NCBI RefSeq assembly: GCF_002263495.1
Contig: NZ_CP022753.1
Location: 4,154,001 to 4,218,000, forward strand
DNA from: Nocardiopsis gilva YIM 90087
GTDB lineage: Bacteria; Actinomycetota; Actinomycetes; Streptosporangiales; Streptosporangiaceae
Direction of reading: 5' to 3'
DNA length: 64,000 nt
Of this stretch, positions 28,260 to 39,885 are shown in pieces (the stretch's first letter is position 1; the number at the start of each line of letters is the position of its first letter). The translations under genes were made by a program, and so were the position numbers. The notes beneath the pieces were generated by a model. It saw only the letters and a program-made list of their open reading frames with translations. It ran no database searches and was not told the DNA's origin.

Positions 28260-29144
28260 TCACTCCCGGCCGAGGTCGCGATGGACCACGTGCACTTCGA
28301 TCCCCTGCTCGCGCAGGCGCTCACCGAAGCGCTCCGCCATGGCGACACTGCGGTGCTTACCGCCGGTACACCCCACGGCGAACGTCATGTAGTGCTTGCC
28401 CTCCCGCTGGTATCCCGCGAGGATCAGGCGCAGGACCTCGGTGTAGGCGTCCAGCATCTCCTTGGCGCCGTCCTGGGCCAGGACGTATTCGCGCACCGGG
28501 GTGTCGCGCCCGTTCATCGGCCGCAGCTCGGGGATCCAGTGCGGGTTGGGCAGGAAGCGGCAGTCGAGGACCAGGTCGGCGTCGACGGGCAGGCCGTGCT
28601 TGAACCCGAACGAGACCACGTTCGCGCGCGGGCGCGCCTCCTCGGCCCCGCCGAAGAAGCCGATGACCTTCGCCTTGAGCTGGTGCACGTTGATCTGCGA
28701 GGTGTCGATGACCAGATCGGCCTCGCCCCGGATGGCGCGCAGGGTCTCGCGCTCGCGCGAGATGCCGTCGGTGAGCCGACCGTCCCCCTGCAACGGGTGC
28801 GGACGGCGCACGCTCTCGAATCTGCGGACCAGCTCGTCGTCGCCCGCCTCCAGGAACACCACGCGCGCGATGATGCCGCGGGAGCGCAGCTCCTCCACAG
28901 TGGACAGCAGGTCCTCGGTGAAGGCCATGCTCCGAACGTCGACGACCGCGGCGACGCGCGGGACCGCGCCCTGGGTACGCCCGGCGAGATCGATCATGGT
29001 CGGGAGCAGCCCCGGCGGGAGGTTGTCGACCACGAACCAGTCGAGGTCCTCCAGCGCCCGTGCGGCCGTGCTCCGACCCGCACCCGACATGCCCGTGACA
29101 ATGACGATCTCGGGCGGGAGTTCCCCGCTGAGATTGTTCGTCAT
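28260..29144 (-). CDS. rapZ: RNase adapter RapZ-like nucleotide-binding protein
   Basis: 294 residues from ATG 29144, preceded by a GGGGGAGAGGGG ribosome site. The P-loop is GMSGAGRST, with Arg where the canonical Walker A has Lys, as is usual for actinobacterial members. DNLPPGLLPTMIDL and the C-terminal VGCTGGKHRSVAMAERFGERLR are the conserved blocks of the C-terminal substrate-sensing domain. In E. coli RapZ senses glucosamine-6-phosphate; the actinobacterial role is less clear but linked to envelope precursors through yvcK. Confidence 0.92.
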   Translation of the reverse strand: MTNNLSGELPPEIVIVTGMSGAGRSTAARALEDLDWFVVDNLPPGLLPTMIDLAGRTQGAVPRVAAVVDVRSMAFTEDLLSTVEELRSRGIIARVVFLEAGDDELVRRFESVRRPHPLQGDGRLTDGISRERETLRAIRGEADLVIDTSQINVHQLKAKVIGFFGGAEEARPRANVVSFGFKHGLPVDADLVLDCRFLPNPHWIPELRPMNGRDTPVREYVLAQDGAKEMLDAYTEVLRLILAGYQREGKHYMTFAVGCTGGKHRSVAMAERFGERLREQGIEVHVVHRDLGRE

Positions 29145-29243
29145 CCGTCCCCTCTCCCCCAATTCACGATTGGTCTCGCCACTGGTCCTCATTCACGCAC
29201 GCCTCGTCGCGCGCCCGTGCGCCCCACGCTCGGGTCTCCGACG

Positions 29244-31406
29244 CTAGCCGCCCTCATTGTCCGGCGCGTTACGGCGCGGCTCACGCTCCGTGTCGTCTCC
29301 CCTGCCGGACACACCTGTGTCCGGGCCCGCCGCCTCGGTGGCGGTGGTCGTCGCCGCTCCGGTGTCTGTGCGGCTGTGGGCGCCGCTGTCTGTGCTGCTG
29401 TTCGTGCTGCTGTTCGTGCCGGTCAGCCGGTCGTGGATGGTCTGCGCCAGGCGCGGCCCGATGCCGGGCACCTCCGCGATCTGCTCGGTGTCGGCCGCCG
29501 CCAGCCGCTTCACCGACCCGAAGTGCTTGATCAGCGCGGAGCGCCGGGCCGGGCCCAGGCCCGGCAGGTCGTCCAGCGCGCTTCCGGTGAGCGCCTTGGC
29601 CCGCTTCTGCCGGTGGTAGGTGATCGCGAACCGGTGCGCCTCGTCGCGCACCCGCTGCAGCAGGTAGAGCCCCTCTCCGGCCCGCGGCAGGATGACCGGG
29701 TCCTCGTCGTCGGGCCGCCACACCTCTTCCAAGCGCTTGGCCAGCCCGCACACCGCGATGTCCTCGATGCCGAGCTCGTCCATGGCCTGCCGCGCGGCCC
29801 GCACCTGCGGGAGGCCGCCGTCCACCACGACCAGGTTAGGCGGGTAGGCGAACTTCCCGGGCTTGACCGCCGCACCCTCGCCGTCCTCCGGCGCCGTGCC
29901 CTCGCCTGTGGCGCCGTCGCCCATGCGGGCGACCTCGCCGTGGCGGCTGCTCTCCTCAAGGTAGCGGGTGAAGCGCCGTTTGATGACCTCGTGCATGGAG
30001 GCGACGTCGTTCTGCTCCTTGTCGCCCTTGCTCATACCGCGGACGCTGAAGCGCCGGTACTCCGGCTTGCGCGCCAGGCCGTCCTCGAAGACCACCATCG
30101 ACGCCACGACGTGCTCGCCCATGAGGTTGGAGATGTCGTAGCACTCGATGCGCAGCGGCGCCTCGTCCAGGCCGAGCGCCTCCTGGATCTCGTTCAGCGC
30201 GCGGCTGCGGGTGGTGAGGTCGCCGGCGCGCTGTGTCTTGTGCCGGGCCAGCGCCTGCTCGGCGTTTTTCGCCACGGTCTCCAGCAGGTTCTTCTTGTCG
30301 CCGCGCTGGGGCACCCGCAGGTTCACGTTCGTGCCGCGGCGCTCGCTGAGCCAGGCGATGACCGCCTCCCGGTCGGCGGGCTCCGCCGACACCAGCACCT
30401 CGCGCGGAATCGCCGACTCGGGGCCGCCGGGCGCCTCGTCGTCGGTGGCGCCGCCGGCCCCCGCGCCGATGGTGCCGCCGTAGGTCTGGGCGAGGAAGCG
30501 CTCGACGAGTTCGCCGGTGCCGACGTCCTCGACCTTGTCGACCACCCAGCCGCGCTGGCCGCGGATGCGCCCGCCGCGCACGTAGAACACCTGGACCGCG
30601 GCCTCCAGCTGGTCCTCGGCGAACGCGATCACATCGCAGTCGGTGGCGTCGCCCAGCACCACGGCCTGCTTCTCCAGGGCGGTGCGCAGGGCCTCGATGT
30701 CGTCGCGGATGCGTGCGGCGCGCTCGTACTCCTGCTCGGCGGCGGCCTCCCGCATGCTCTGTTCGAGCCTCCGGATGAACCGGCCGGTGTCGCCCGCCAT
30801 GAAGGCGCAGAAGTCCTCGGCCAACCGCCGGTGCTCCTCGGCCGAGACCCGGTCCACGCACGGCGCGGCGCACTTGCCGATGTAGCCGAGGAGGCAGGGG
30901 CGGCCACTGTTGCGGGCGCCGCGGAACACCCCGGCCGAGCAGGTGCGCACCGGGAAGACGCGGAGCAGCAGGTCGACGGTCTCCCGGATGGCCCAGGCGT
31001 GCCCGTAGGGGCCGAAGTAGCGCACCCCCTTGCGCTTGGCGCCGCGCATGACCTGCACGCGCGGGTACTCCTCGTTGAGGGTGACCGCGAGGTAGGGGTA
31101 GCTCTTGTCGTCGCGGTACTTGACGTTGAAGCGCGGGTCGTACTCCTTGATCCAGGAGTACTCCAGCTGCAGCGCCTCCACCTCGGTACCGACGACCGTC
31201 CAGTCGACGTCGGCGGCGGTGGAGACCATACTCTGCGTGCGCGGGTGCAGGGCGGCGAAGTCCTGGAAGTAGGAGGAGAGCCGGGCCCGCAGGTTCTTGG
31301 CCTTGCCGACGTAGATGACCCGGCCGTGCTCGTCCCGGAACCGGTACACCCCCGGGGAGGTCGGGATGGAACCGGGACTGGGGCGCAGATGGGAACGGGC
31401 AGCCAT
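29244..31406 (-). CDS. uvrC: Excinuclease ABC subunit C
   Basis: 720 residues. The GIY-YIG nuclease is at the N-terminus ([30 protein letters not shown]), the UVR helix pair near 200-235 ([19 protein letters not shown]), the RNase H-like second nuclease in the middle, and a tandem helix-hairpin-helix at the C-terminus ([30 protein letters not shown]). It makes both incisions of nucleotide excision repair with UvrAB. It is longer than usual because of Gly/Glu-rich loops near residues 310-330 and 490-510 and a Ser/Thr/Asn tail of about 60 residues encoded by a CTG/CTGTTCGTG-type repeat. Confidence 0.96.
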   Translation of the reverse strand: MAARSHLRPSPGSIPTSPGVYRFRDEHGRVIYVGKAKNLRARLSSYFQDFAALHPRTQSMVSTAADVDWTVVGTEVEALQLEYSWIKEYDPRFNVKYRDDKSYPYLAVTLNEEYPRVQVMRGAKRKGVRYFGPYGHAWAIRETVDLLLRVFPVRTCSAGVFRGARNSGRPCLLGYIGKCAAPCVDRVSAEEHRRLAEDFCAFMAGDTGRFIRRLEQSMREAAAEQEYERAARIRDDIEALRTALEKQAVVLGDATDCDVIAFAEDQLEAAVQVFYVRGGRIRGQRGWVVDKVEDVGTGELVERFLAQTYGGTIGAGAGGATDDEAPGGPESAIPREVLVSAEPADREAVIAWLSERRGTNVNLRVPQRGDKKNLLETVAKNAEQALARHKTQRAGDLTTRSRALNEIQEALGLDEAPLRIECYDISNLMGEHVVASMVVFEDGLARKPEYRRFSVRGMSKGDKEQNDVASMHEVIKRRFTRYLEESSRHGEVARMGDGATGEGTAPEDGEGAAVKPGKFAYPPNLVVVDGGLPQVRAARQAMDELGIEDIAVCGLAKRLEEVWRPDDEDPVILPRAGEGLYLLQRVRDEAHRFAITYHRQKRAKALTGSALDDLPGLGPARRSALIKHFGSVKRLAAADTEQIAEVPGIGPRLAQTIHDRLTGTNSSTNSSTDSGAHSRTDTGAATTTATEAAGPDTGVSGRGDDTEREPRRNAPDNEGG

Positions 31407-31646
31407 AGCCCCATTCTCGTGGGCGAGGGTGACATTCGGCCACCTGGCGGGGCGCCGGCCGCCCGATCGGCGTGTCCCGGGACCGGGCCGACCGCGGATC
31501 TAAGGTGGGAACTGCAGGCGGTGGCCAGCGAGCATGCGATGCCTCACCCGTCAAACGTCACGATTCGGTATCTCGATGGCCTAAGTTAGGCGTGGTACTT
31601 GCCGATTATTCCGTTTCTCTCACGTTCTCTAAGGGGGACCGTTTCC

Positions 31647-32852
31647 GTGGATGCCGCACAGTGGACCGTGATCGGCGTCTCCGTCGCGATCTCCGTCCTG
31701 CTCGTGACGGTGGTGCACTGGCTGCTCACCCATCAGCTGTCCAAGGTCTGGCAGGTGGCCCCGCTCCTGGTCCGGCGCTGCCGCTACTCCGCCTACGCCG
31801 CGGCCATCGTCGTCGGGGTGAACATCGCGCGGCCCGACAAGACCGAGATGAAGGACACCGCGCTCTACCCGGTGATCCAGCACGTGCTGGCGATCGCGAT
31901 GATCATCACGCTGACGTGGCTCGCCATCACGATCGCCTACGCGATCACCGACAGCGTGCTGGAGCGGCTCTCGAACAGCAACGGGGACGCCGACCGCCGG
32001 GCCCGGCGGCTGCAGACCCAGGTGCGCCTGCTGCGCCGGATCGTCGCCACCGTCATCGCCGTCATCGCCACGGCCGCGGTGCTGTTCACCTTCGACTCGG
32101 TGAAGCTGCTCGGCGCCGGGCTGCTGACGTCCGCCGGACTGATAGGCATCGTCGCCGGTGTCGCCGCCCAGTCGACGCTGGGCAACCTCTTCGCCGGGCT
32201 GCAGCTGGCGTTCAGCGACTCGCTGCGGATCAACGACATCGTCGTGTTCGAGGGCAACTGGGGCCGGATCGAGGAGCTCAGCCTGACCAACGTCACGGTG
32301 CGGCTGTGGGACGAGCGGCGGCTCGTGGTGCCGGTCTCCCACTTCACCGGCAACGCGTTCGAGAACTGGACCAAGGAGAGCACCTCCATCACCGGCTGGG
32401 TGATGCTCCGAGTCGACTGGAGTATCCCGATCGAGCGGCTGCGCGCGGAGGTGGGCGACTTCGTCACCTCCCACCCCCTGTGGGACGGGCGCCGCTGGTC
32501 GCTGCAGGCCACCGACATCCTGGAGGGCGGCCTGGTCGAGCTGCGCGCCGTGGCCACCACCGCCGACTCCGACGCACGCTGGGACCTCTGCTGCGACCTG
32601 CGCGAGCACCTGATCTCCTTCATCACCACGCACTACCCGGACTCGCTCCCGCGCCGCCGGACCGAGTTCGTCTTCCGGGAAGGGGAGGAGGCCTACGCCG
32701 AGATCTTCCCCGACTCGGCCTTCCGGCGCGCCCGCGCTCGGTCCCACGGCACGGGCGGGGCTCCCGACGGATCGCTGCGGGAGGAGTCCTCGGAAGGGCC
32801 GGAGGGGTCACGACCCGACGGGTCTGATGACGGCGATGGGGACGGCACCTGA
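31647..32852 (+). CDS. MscS-family mechanosensitive channel
   Basis: 401 residues from GTG 31647, with AAGGGGG 9 nt upstream; a TTG at 31599 opens the same frame earlier. Four hydrophobic segments precede the pore-lining helix VKLLGAGLLTSAGLIGIVAGVAAQSTLGNLFAG, followed by the MscS beta domain (INDIVVFEGNWGRIEELSLTNVTVRLWDERRLVVPVSHF). A soluble domain and a 50-residue acidic/Ser/Gly tail end the protein. It would release solutes on osmotic downshift or gate ions in the plasma membrane. Transcribed alone, convergent with the Rieske gene across a strong terminator. Confidence 0.9.
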   Translation: MDAAQWTVIGVSVAISVLLVTVVHWLLTHQLSKVWQVAPLLVRRCRYSAYAAAIVVGVNIARPDKTEMKDTALYPVIQHVLAIAMIITLTWLAITIAYAITDSVLERLSNSNGDADRRARRLQTQVRLLRRIVATVIAVIATAAVLFTFDSVKLLGAGLLTSAGLIGIVAGVAAQSTLGNLFAGLQLAFSDSLRINDIVVFEGNWGRIEELSLTNVTVRLWDERRLVVPVSHFTGNAFENWTKESTSITGWVMLRVDWSIPIERLRAEVGDFVTSHPLWDGRRWSLQATDILEGGLVELRAVATTADSDARWDLCCDLREHLISFITTHYPDSLPRRRTEFVFREGEEAYAEIFPDSAFRRARARSHGTGGAPDGSLREESSEGPEGSRPDGSDDGDGDGT

Positions 32853-32882
32853 GCCTCCCCCTGTGTGCTTCCTGGTGAGAAA

Positions 32883-32923
32883 AACAGCGGCGGGGCGCCC
32901 CAAGGGGGCGCCCCGCCGCTGTT
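32883..32923. terminator. Strong bidirectional terminator
   Basis: 19-bp perfect stem (32883-32901 with 32905-32923, core CAGCGGCGGGGCGCCCC) with a 3-nt loop AAG between the convergent channel and Rieske genes. Confidence 0.92.
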
Positions 32924-32973
32924 GTGATCGCACCTCGCGGGCACCGTCGCGGTACCGGGCGGGGACGGATGGC

Positions 32974-33414
32974 CTACTCGTCCTCGTCGAGCACGATGTC
33001 GGTCCCCTTCACGGTGACCCCGAACTTCTCCAGCGGCTCGGTGGCCGGGCCTTTGAGCACCTCACCCGTCGCGATGTCGAACTCGCTGCCGTGGCACAGG
33101 CAGTGGATGTTGTCGGCTTCGGTGACCTCCTGGATCGTGCATCCCGAGTGGGTGCACACGGCGCTGTAGGCCCGGAAGTCGCCCTTCTTCGGCTGGGTGA
33201 TGACGAGCTTGTCGCGGACGATGACCTTGCCGCTGCCCTCGGGGATGTCCGTCGTCTGCGCGACCACCGTCCCCCGCACCGCGTCCTGCGGCTTGGGACG
33301 GCCTTCGGCGCTCGAGCACGCGCTCGCCCCTACTACGGCGGCCCCCGCGGCCCCCGCCGCGCCGAACAGCCGTCTCCGGCTCATTCCGCACGCACACGTC
33401 GCCCCCGCGTCCAT
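32974..33414 (-). CDS. Rieske [2Fe-2S] protein with Tat-type lipoprotein signal
   Basis: 146 residues from ATG 33414 (GGGAG 8 nt upstream); an internal ATG at 33384 would also give a complete signal. SRRRLFGAAGAAGAAVVGASAC combines a twin-arginine motif with a lipobox ending in Cys, so the mature protein is probably an exported lipoprotein. The Rieske cluster ligands are CTHSGC and, 16 residues on, CLCHGSEF. It is likely a small electron carrier outside the membrane; the partner oxidase or reductase is not adjacent. Confidence 0.9.
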   Translation of the reverse strand: MDAGATCACGMSRRRLFGAAGAAGAAVVGASACSSAEGRPKPQDAVRGTVVAQTTDIPEGSGKVIVRDKLVITQPKKGDFRAYSAVCTHSGCTIQEVTEADNIHCLCHGSEFDIATGEVLKGPATEPLEKFGVTVKGTDIVLDEDE

Positions 33415-33512
33415 CGCGCGGCTCCCTTCGATCGAACCCAGAAAAGCACTACATAGCGTAGTACTACTTTGGTGCGGACTGACCACCGGGTACGCGATGC
33501 GACGCAAGCTGG

Positions 33513-34223
33513 TCAGGCGGTGTGCACCACAATCGTGCGCGCGACCCTGTCGTGAATCCCCTGGGGGTAAGGGCGCGCCCGCAGCGGCCACAGCGCACAG
33601 AAGACCAGGAACAGGATGCTGACCACCCAGTTCCAGCCGGGGATCCACCAGAACAGCACCCACAGGTGGAACACGGCGGCGCGGGCGACGATCGAGGTGA
33701 TGGCGATGGGACCCGGACGGCCCTCTCCGTCCTGGGGCGCCACTTCGAGGCCGAGCAGCTTCTTGCCGACGGTGCGGCGCTTGCGCGCCACATTCACCGC
33801 GTCGTAGACCACCAGGATGAGGTAGTAGCAGACACAGAAGATGATGAAGAAGTTCTGCGCCTTCGCGCTGCCGCCGAGCGCCAGCGCACCGAACCACACC
33901 AAGCCGACGATCGCGGCCACGATGGCGGCCGGGATCATCACCAGGACGACGTCGACGAGCCGCGCGCCCGCACGCCGCAGCCACGCGGCCGGTGGGCGCG
34001 GCGGTTCGGACTGGGGTCCCGCGCCCGGGCCCGCCACGCCGGGACCGAGGTAGGGCGGAGGCGCGCCGTAAGGGCTTCCGGGTGCCGCCCCGACGGAGTA
34101 CCCGCGTCCTCCGGGAACCCCGGGCACGCCTGCCCCCTCGGGTGGCCCACCGGGTGTGCCGGAAGCGCCAGGACCGGGGCCGGGCACCGCGCCCTCATTC
34201 CACGGCGGCGGAGGTTGGTTCAT
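33513..34223 (-). CDS. RDD-family membrane protein with Pro/Gly-rich N-terminus
   Basis: 236 residues, ATG 34223. Residues 1-78 are Pro/Gly-rich and probably disordered in the cytoplasm. Then AWLRRAGARLVDVVLVMIPAAIVAAIVGLV opens the RDD domain (R..D on the first helix), with GKKLLGLEV and a final helix pair. The function of RDD proteins is mostly unknown; a few bacterial members are cation antiporters. A second RDD gene lies 62 nt upstream. Confidence 0.88.
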   Translation of the reverse strand: MNQPPPPWNEGAVPGPGPGASGTPGGPPEGAGVPGVPGGRGYSVGAAPGSPYGAPPPYLGPGVAGPGAGPQSEPPRPPAAWLRRAGARLVDVVLVMIPAAIVAAIVGLVWFGALALGGSAKAQNFFIIFCVCYYLILVVYDAVNVARKRRTVGKKLLGLEVAPQDGEGRPGPIAITSIVARAAVFHLWVLFWWIPGWNWVVSILFLVFCALWPLRARPYPQGIHDRVARTIVVHTA

Positions 34224-34285
34224 CTGAGCTGGGACCCTCTCGGCTGGGGCTGATCGGGGCGGTGATGGGCGTCAAAACGCCCGTA

Positions 34286-34837
34286 TCAGACGTCATCCGA
34301 CGATACCGGCCGCTCGCGCGTGGTCACCACTTCGGTACCGCCGATGCGATCGTGCAGTCCCCTGCCCCGCGGCTGGTCGAGGAACGCCGATGTGACCGCG
34401 TAGATGGACACGCCCAGTGCCAGCAGGCCGATGATCGGGATGAAGTTGAGCAGCACCGACAGGTAGAGGACGGTGGAACGCTTCAGTACGCCCAGGGCAT
34501 CGGGCAGTCCGCCGCCGCTCCCCGTCTCCTCGTCCACGGCCGCGACGATGCGCAGGCGACAGAAGAGCTTGCCCGGCGTGGCGCCGTACAGCGCGGTGAA
34601 GGAGACCTCGTACCCCGCGTAGAGCACGAACAGGAGGAGGGAGGTGACCAGCGAGGCCAACAACTCCTTGAGCAGGGTCTCGGTGCCGACCGGTACCTCG
34701 TAGGAGACCGCGGCGCTGACGACCAGTCCGATGGCGCCGACGATCACCAGGTCGATCGCCCGCGCGAGCACCCGCATGCCCATTCCGGCCGGTACCTGGA
34801 CGCCGGCACCGGGCTCCCCGGAGAGGGCGTCGTTCAT
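34286..34837 (-). CDS. RDD-family membrane protein
   Basis: 183 residues from the second of two tandem ATG codons (34837; first at 34840), which gives GAGG a 5-nt spacing. The RDD pattern is MRVLARAIDLVIVGAIGLVV, then GATPGKLFCRLRIV, then a helix pair LSVLLNFIPIIGLLALGVSIYAV, with the RGLHDRIGGTEVV ending shared with the neighbouring RDD protein. The two genes form a tandem pair of diverged paralogues, probably cotranscribed. Confidence 0.85.
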   Translation of the reverse strand: MNDALSGEPGAGVQVPAGMGMRVLARAIDLVIVGAIGLVVSAAVSYEVPVGTETLLKELLASLVTSLLLFVLYAGYEVSFTALYGATPGKLFCRLRIVAAVDEETGSGGGLPDALGVLKRSTVLYLSVLLNFIPIIGLLALGVSIYAVTSAFLDQPRGRGLHDRIGGTEVVTTRERPVSSDDV

Positions 34838-34919
34838 CATCTCCTCGATTCCAGGCGTTCCGACACCGGAAGCGTCGGCCCCGACAGTGTTACCGAACAG
34901 CGTTGTTACCCGACACAGC

Positions 34920-35157
34920 GTTTGCTCACGGCGGTGCTTGCTCACGGCGGTGCTTGCTCACAACTGTGCTGACTTCACAACAGTGCCTGCTTTACCACAG
35001 TGCTTGCTTCATCACGGTGCCTGCGCACATGAGTGCTTGCCTCACGACAGCGCTGGCCCATGACACGGCTGGCCAGCGACGTGCCAGCCAATAACGTGTT
35101 GGCCGATAACGTGCCGGCCCGGCGAATGCCAGCCCGGGCAGTGCCGACCCACGCACT
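34920..35157. repeat. Degenerate tandem repeat, about 15 units of 15-17 bp
   Basis: Units start with GC(T/C)(T/G)GC and end in GT: the first three are GTTTGCTCACGGCGGT, GCTTGCTCACGGCGGT and GCTTGCTCACAACTGT, then units of 17, 16 and finally 15 bp (e.g. GCCAGCCAATAACGT, GTTGGCCGATAACGT) drifting away from the first ones. The array fills most of the 422-nt gap between uvrA and the RDD gene (34838-35259). Open frames across it are by-products of the repeat. Confidence 0.85.
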
Positions 35158-35259
35158 CCCCACCCGGCCGCAACCGTTCCGGTCAGTATCTTCCCAGGCC
35201 GATCGCGCCCCAGGCAGTGGAGATTCCGTGTCCCACCCTAGTCCGTGAAACCGTCGCGG

Positions 35260-38094
<2,835 letters not shown>

Positions 38095-38288
38095 GTTCTT
38101 GCTTCAGCCCCCTCGGCATCGGCGCGCGGTTCGGGCGGTGGAGAACACACCGGCCCCGGTCTCAGGCACCGCACGGAATATGGCCCACCGGAGCGCAGCG
38201 GCGCGACGAGGGCACGCCGGAGGCCGCGGCGATGGACCTTTAACGGTAACGACTTCGGCGGGCGGAAACTTCCGCCCGGGGGAAACGC

Positions 38289-38321
38289 GTGATGCCCGCC
38301 CGGATCACCGGCGGGCATCAC
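38289..38321 (-). terminator. Hairpin between terC and uvrA
   Basis: GTGATGCCCGCC / GGCGGGCATCAC, 12-bp perfect arms with a 9-nt loop. It lies 65 nt after the terC stop and at the predicted uvrA transcription start, so it either ends the terC transcript or forms a 5' structure on the uvrA mRNA. Confidence 0.65.
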
Positions 38322-38322
38322 C

Positions 38323-38345
38323 ACTATAGACGAACATTCGTTCGA
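38323..38345 (-). promoter_or_regulatory. SOS box and promoter of uvrA
   Basis: CGAAC ATTC GTTCGA at 38331-38345 matches the actinobacterial/Bacillus LexA box (CGAAC-N4-GTTCG) in both half-sites. On the minus strand it is directly followed by TATAGT (38323-38328), a good -10 hexamer, so LexA bound there would cover the -35/-10 spacer. uvrA is a classical SOS gene, which supports the assignment. Confidence 0.8.
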
Positions 38346-38385
38346 AGGAAGGCCATTCGGGGGGTCATTTGGCGTCGGTGCCGCG

Positions 38386-39399
38386 TCACTCCGACGCGAC
38401 GCCGCGCTCGGCTTCGAGCTCCTTCTCCCCGGTTCGGCCACCGCCGCCCGACCACAGCAGGCTCGCCACGATGGTGACGGTCATCACGCCGATGATCACC
38501 ACCAACGACGTACCCGTGGAGATCTCCGGGACGGCGAAGCCGTTCTCGTGCAGCGCGTGCAGGATCATCTTGACGCCGATGAACACCATGATCGCGGCCA
38601 GGCCCCAGCTGATGTAGGACAGGCGGTCCATCAGCCCGGCCAGCAGGAAGTAGAGCTGCCGCAGCCCGAGGAGGGCGAAGGCGTTGGCGGTGAAGACGAT
38701 GTAGGGGTCCTTGGTGAGGCCGAAGATCGCCGGGATGGAGTCGACCGCGAAGACCAGGTCGGTGACACCGATCGCGACGATGACCATGAGCATCGGGGTG
38801 ACGTGGCGACGCCCGTTGAGCCGCACCGTCATGTGCGAGCCGTGGTAGTCGTCGGCCACCGGCCAGACCTTCTTGACCATGCGCACCGCGAAGCTGTCGG
38901 TGTAGTCGGCGTCCTCGTCGTTGCTGAGGTGGTCGTGGACGATCTTCACGGCCGTGTAGATGAGGAAGGCGCCGAAGACGTAGAAGACCTCGCTCCAGGC
39001 GTTGATGGCCTGGGCGCCGATGGCGATGAAGAAGCCGCGCATGACCAGCGCGATCACGATCCCGACGAGCAGCACCTCGTGCTGGTACCGCCGGGGTACC
39101 GCGAACCCGCCGATGATCAGGTAGAAGACGAAGAGGTTGTCGACGCTGAGGCTCTTCTCGGTGATGAAACCGGCGAAGTACTCACCGGCCACCGTGGCCC
39201 CACCGAAGTACCAGAGGCCGAACCCGAAGAGGATCGCGATGCCGACGTAGAAGGCGGCCCACCACGCCGCCTGCTTCATACCGAACTCGCGCGGCCCGCT
39301 CTTCTTGCTCCAGGGATGGTCGACGATCGCGAGATCGATCAACAGGATGGCGGCCATCGCGCCGATCGTCGCGATCCACACCCACAGGGGAACATCCAT
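38386..39399 (-). CDS. TerC-family membrane protein, probable metal exporter
   Basis: 337 residues from ATG 39399 with GGAGGA 9 nt upstream. About 8-9 membrane helices, with the TerC acidic motifs EKSLSVDNLFVFYLII in the second block and GVTDLVFAVDSIPAIFG in the sixth, which line the transport path in Alx/TerC proteins. Family members export Mn2+ (Alx, YkoY/MeeF) or are linked to tellurite resistance. The long 5' leader carries a probable yybP-ykoY element, which supports a manganese role. Confidence 0.92.
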   Translation of the reverse strand: MDVPLWVWIATIGAMAAILLIDLAIVDHPWSKKSGPREFGMKQAAWWAAFYVGIAILFGFGLWYFGGATVAGEYFAGFITEKSLSVDNLFVFYLIIGGFAVPRRYQHEVLLVGIVIALVMRGFFIAIGAQAINAWSEVFYVFGAFLIYTAVKIVHDHLSNDEDADYTDSFAVRMVKKVWPVADDYHGSHMTVRLNGRRHVTPMLMVIVAIGVTDLVFAVDSIPAIFGLTKDPYIVFTANAFALLGLRQLYFLLAGLMDRLSYISWGLAAIMVFIGVKMILHALHENGFAVPEISTGTSLVVIIGVMTVTIVASLLWSGGGGRTGEKELEAERGVASE

Positions 39400-39455
39400 C
39401 GGGGTACTCCTCCGGTCGCACTGCCCGAAGCCGAGACTCCGCGCATGCCAGTTAA

Positions 39456-39585
39456 CCGGAGGTCTCTCCCGCCCACACGGCACCACGCCGAGTCAACAGC
39501 GTGGAAAGGTGGACCGACGGCACCGGGAGCGCATCCTTGCGATCCGTGATGACGACACCGCCGCGAAGGGATACTCCCCTCACCT
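39456..39585 (-). promoter_or_regulatory. Probable yybP-ykoY (Mn2+) riboswitch ahead of terC
   Basis: On the minus strand the 5' leader contains AGGTGAGGGGAGTATCCC (39568-39585) and, about 100 nt later, GAGAGACCTCCGG (39456-39468). These correspond to the two conserved internal-loop strands of the yybP-ykoY aptamer (GGGGAGTA and AGACC), with GTCATCACGG and CCCGGTGCC stems between. AGGT and ACCT can pair to close the junction. The next gene is terC, the commonest target of this riboswitch class. The P1 stem and expression platform were not modelled. The stretch from 39586 to the next stop at 39886 shows no gene. Confidence 0.65.
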
Positions 39586-39885
39586 GTCTTCAACGATCCG
39601 GACACCGGGCGCATTACCGCCGGATCCGGGAGCTGACGTCCATCATGCCATCTCTTGGCAGTGCTGAGGACCACCCCTGACGGAAATTCGACGGGTCCTC
39701 CCCGTTCCTCCCGCCGTCCTCCCGCCATGCGGAGATCGCAGCTCGCGCCCTCTCCGGCGTGTCCACGACGTGGTCAGGCCGTTGGCTTTCCCCGGACTTC
39801 CAGCTGCAGGAAGCGCGGCAGAGACCCGCGGTGCCGCTAGCCTGTCCACCCTCCGGTCGTTCAATGTTCACCAACACATCAACAT

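Noticed and set aside
28281-31589. 1102-codon plus-strand frame over rapZ and uvrC
   Set aside because: Antisense shadow of rapZ and uvrC; no motifs of its own.
34903-35094. Cys/Leu/Thr-rich short frame with repeats (34903-35094)
   Set aside because: Produced by reading through the degenerate tandem repeat; no ribosome site.
34920-35157. CRISPR array
   Set aside because: Units are 15-17 bp, contiguous and degenerate, with no spacers and no cas genes.
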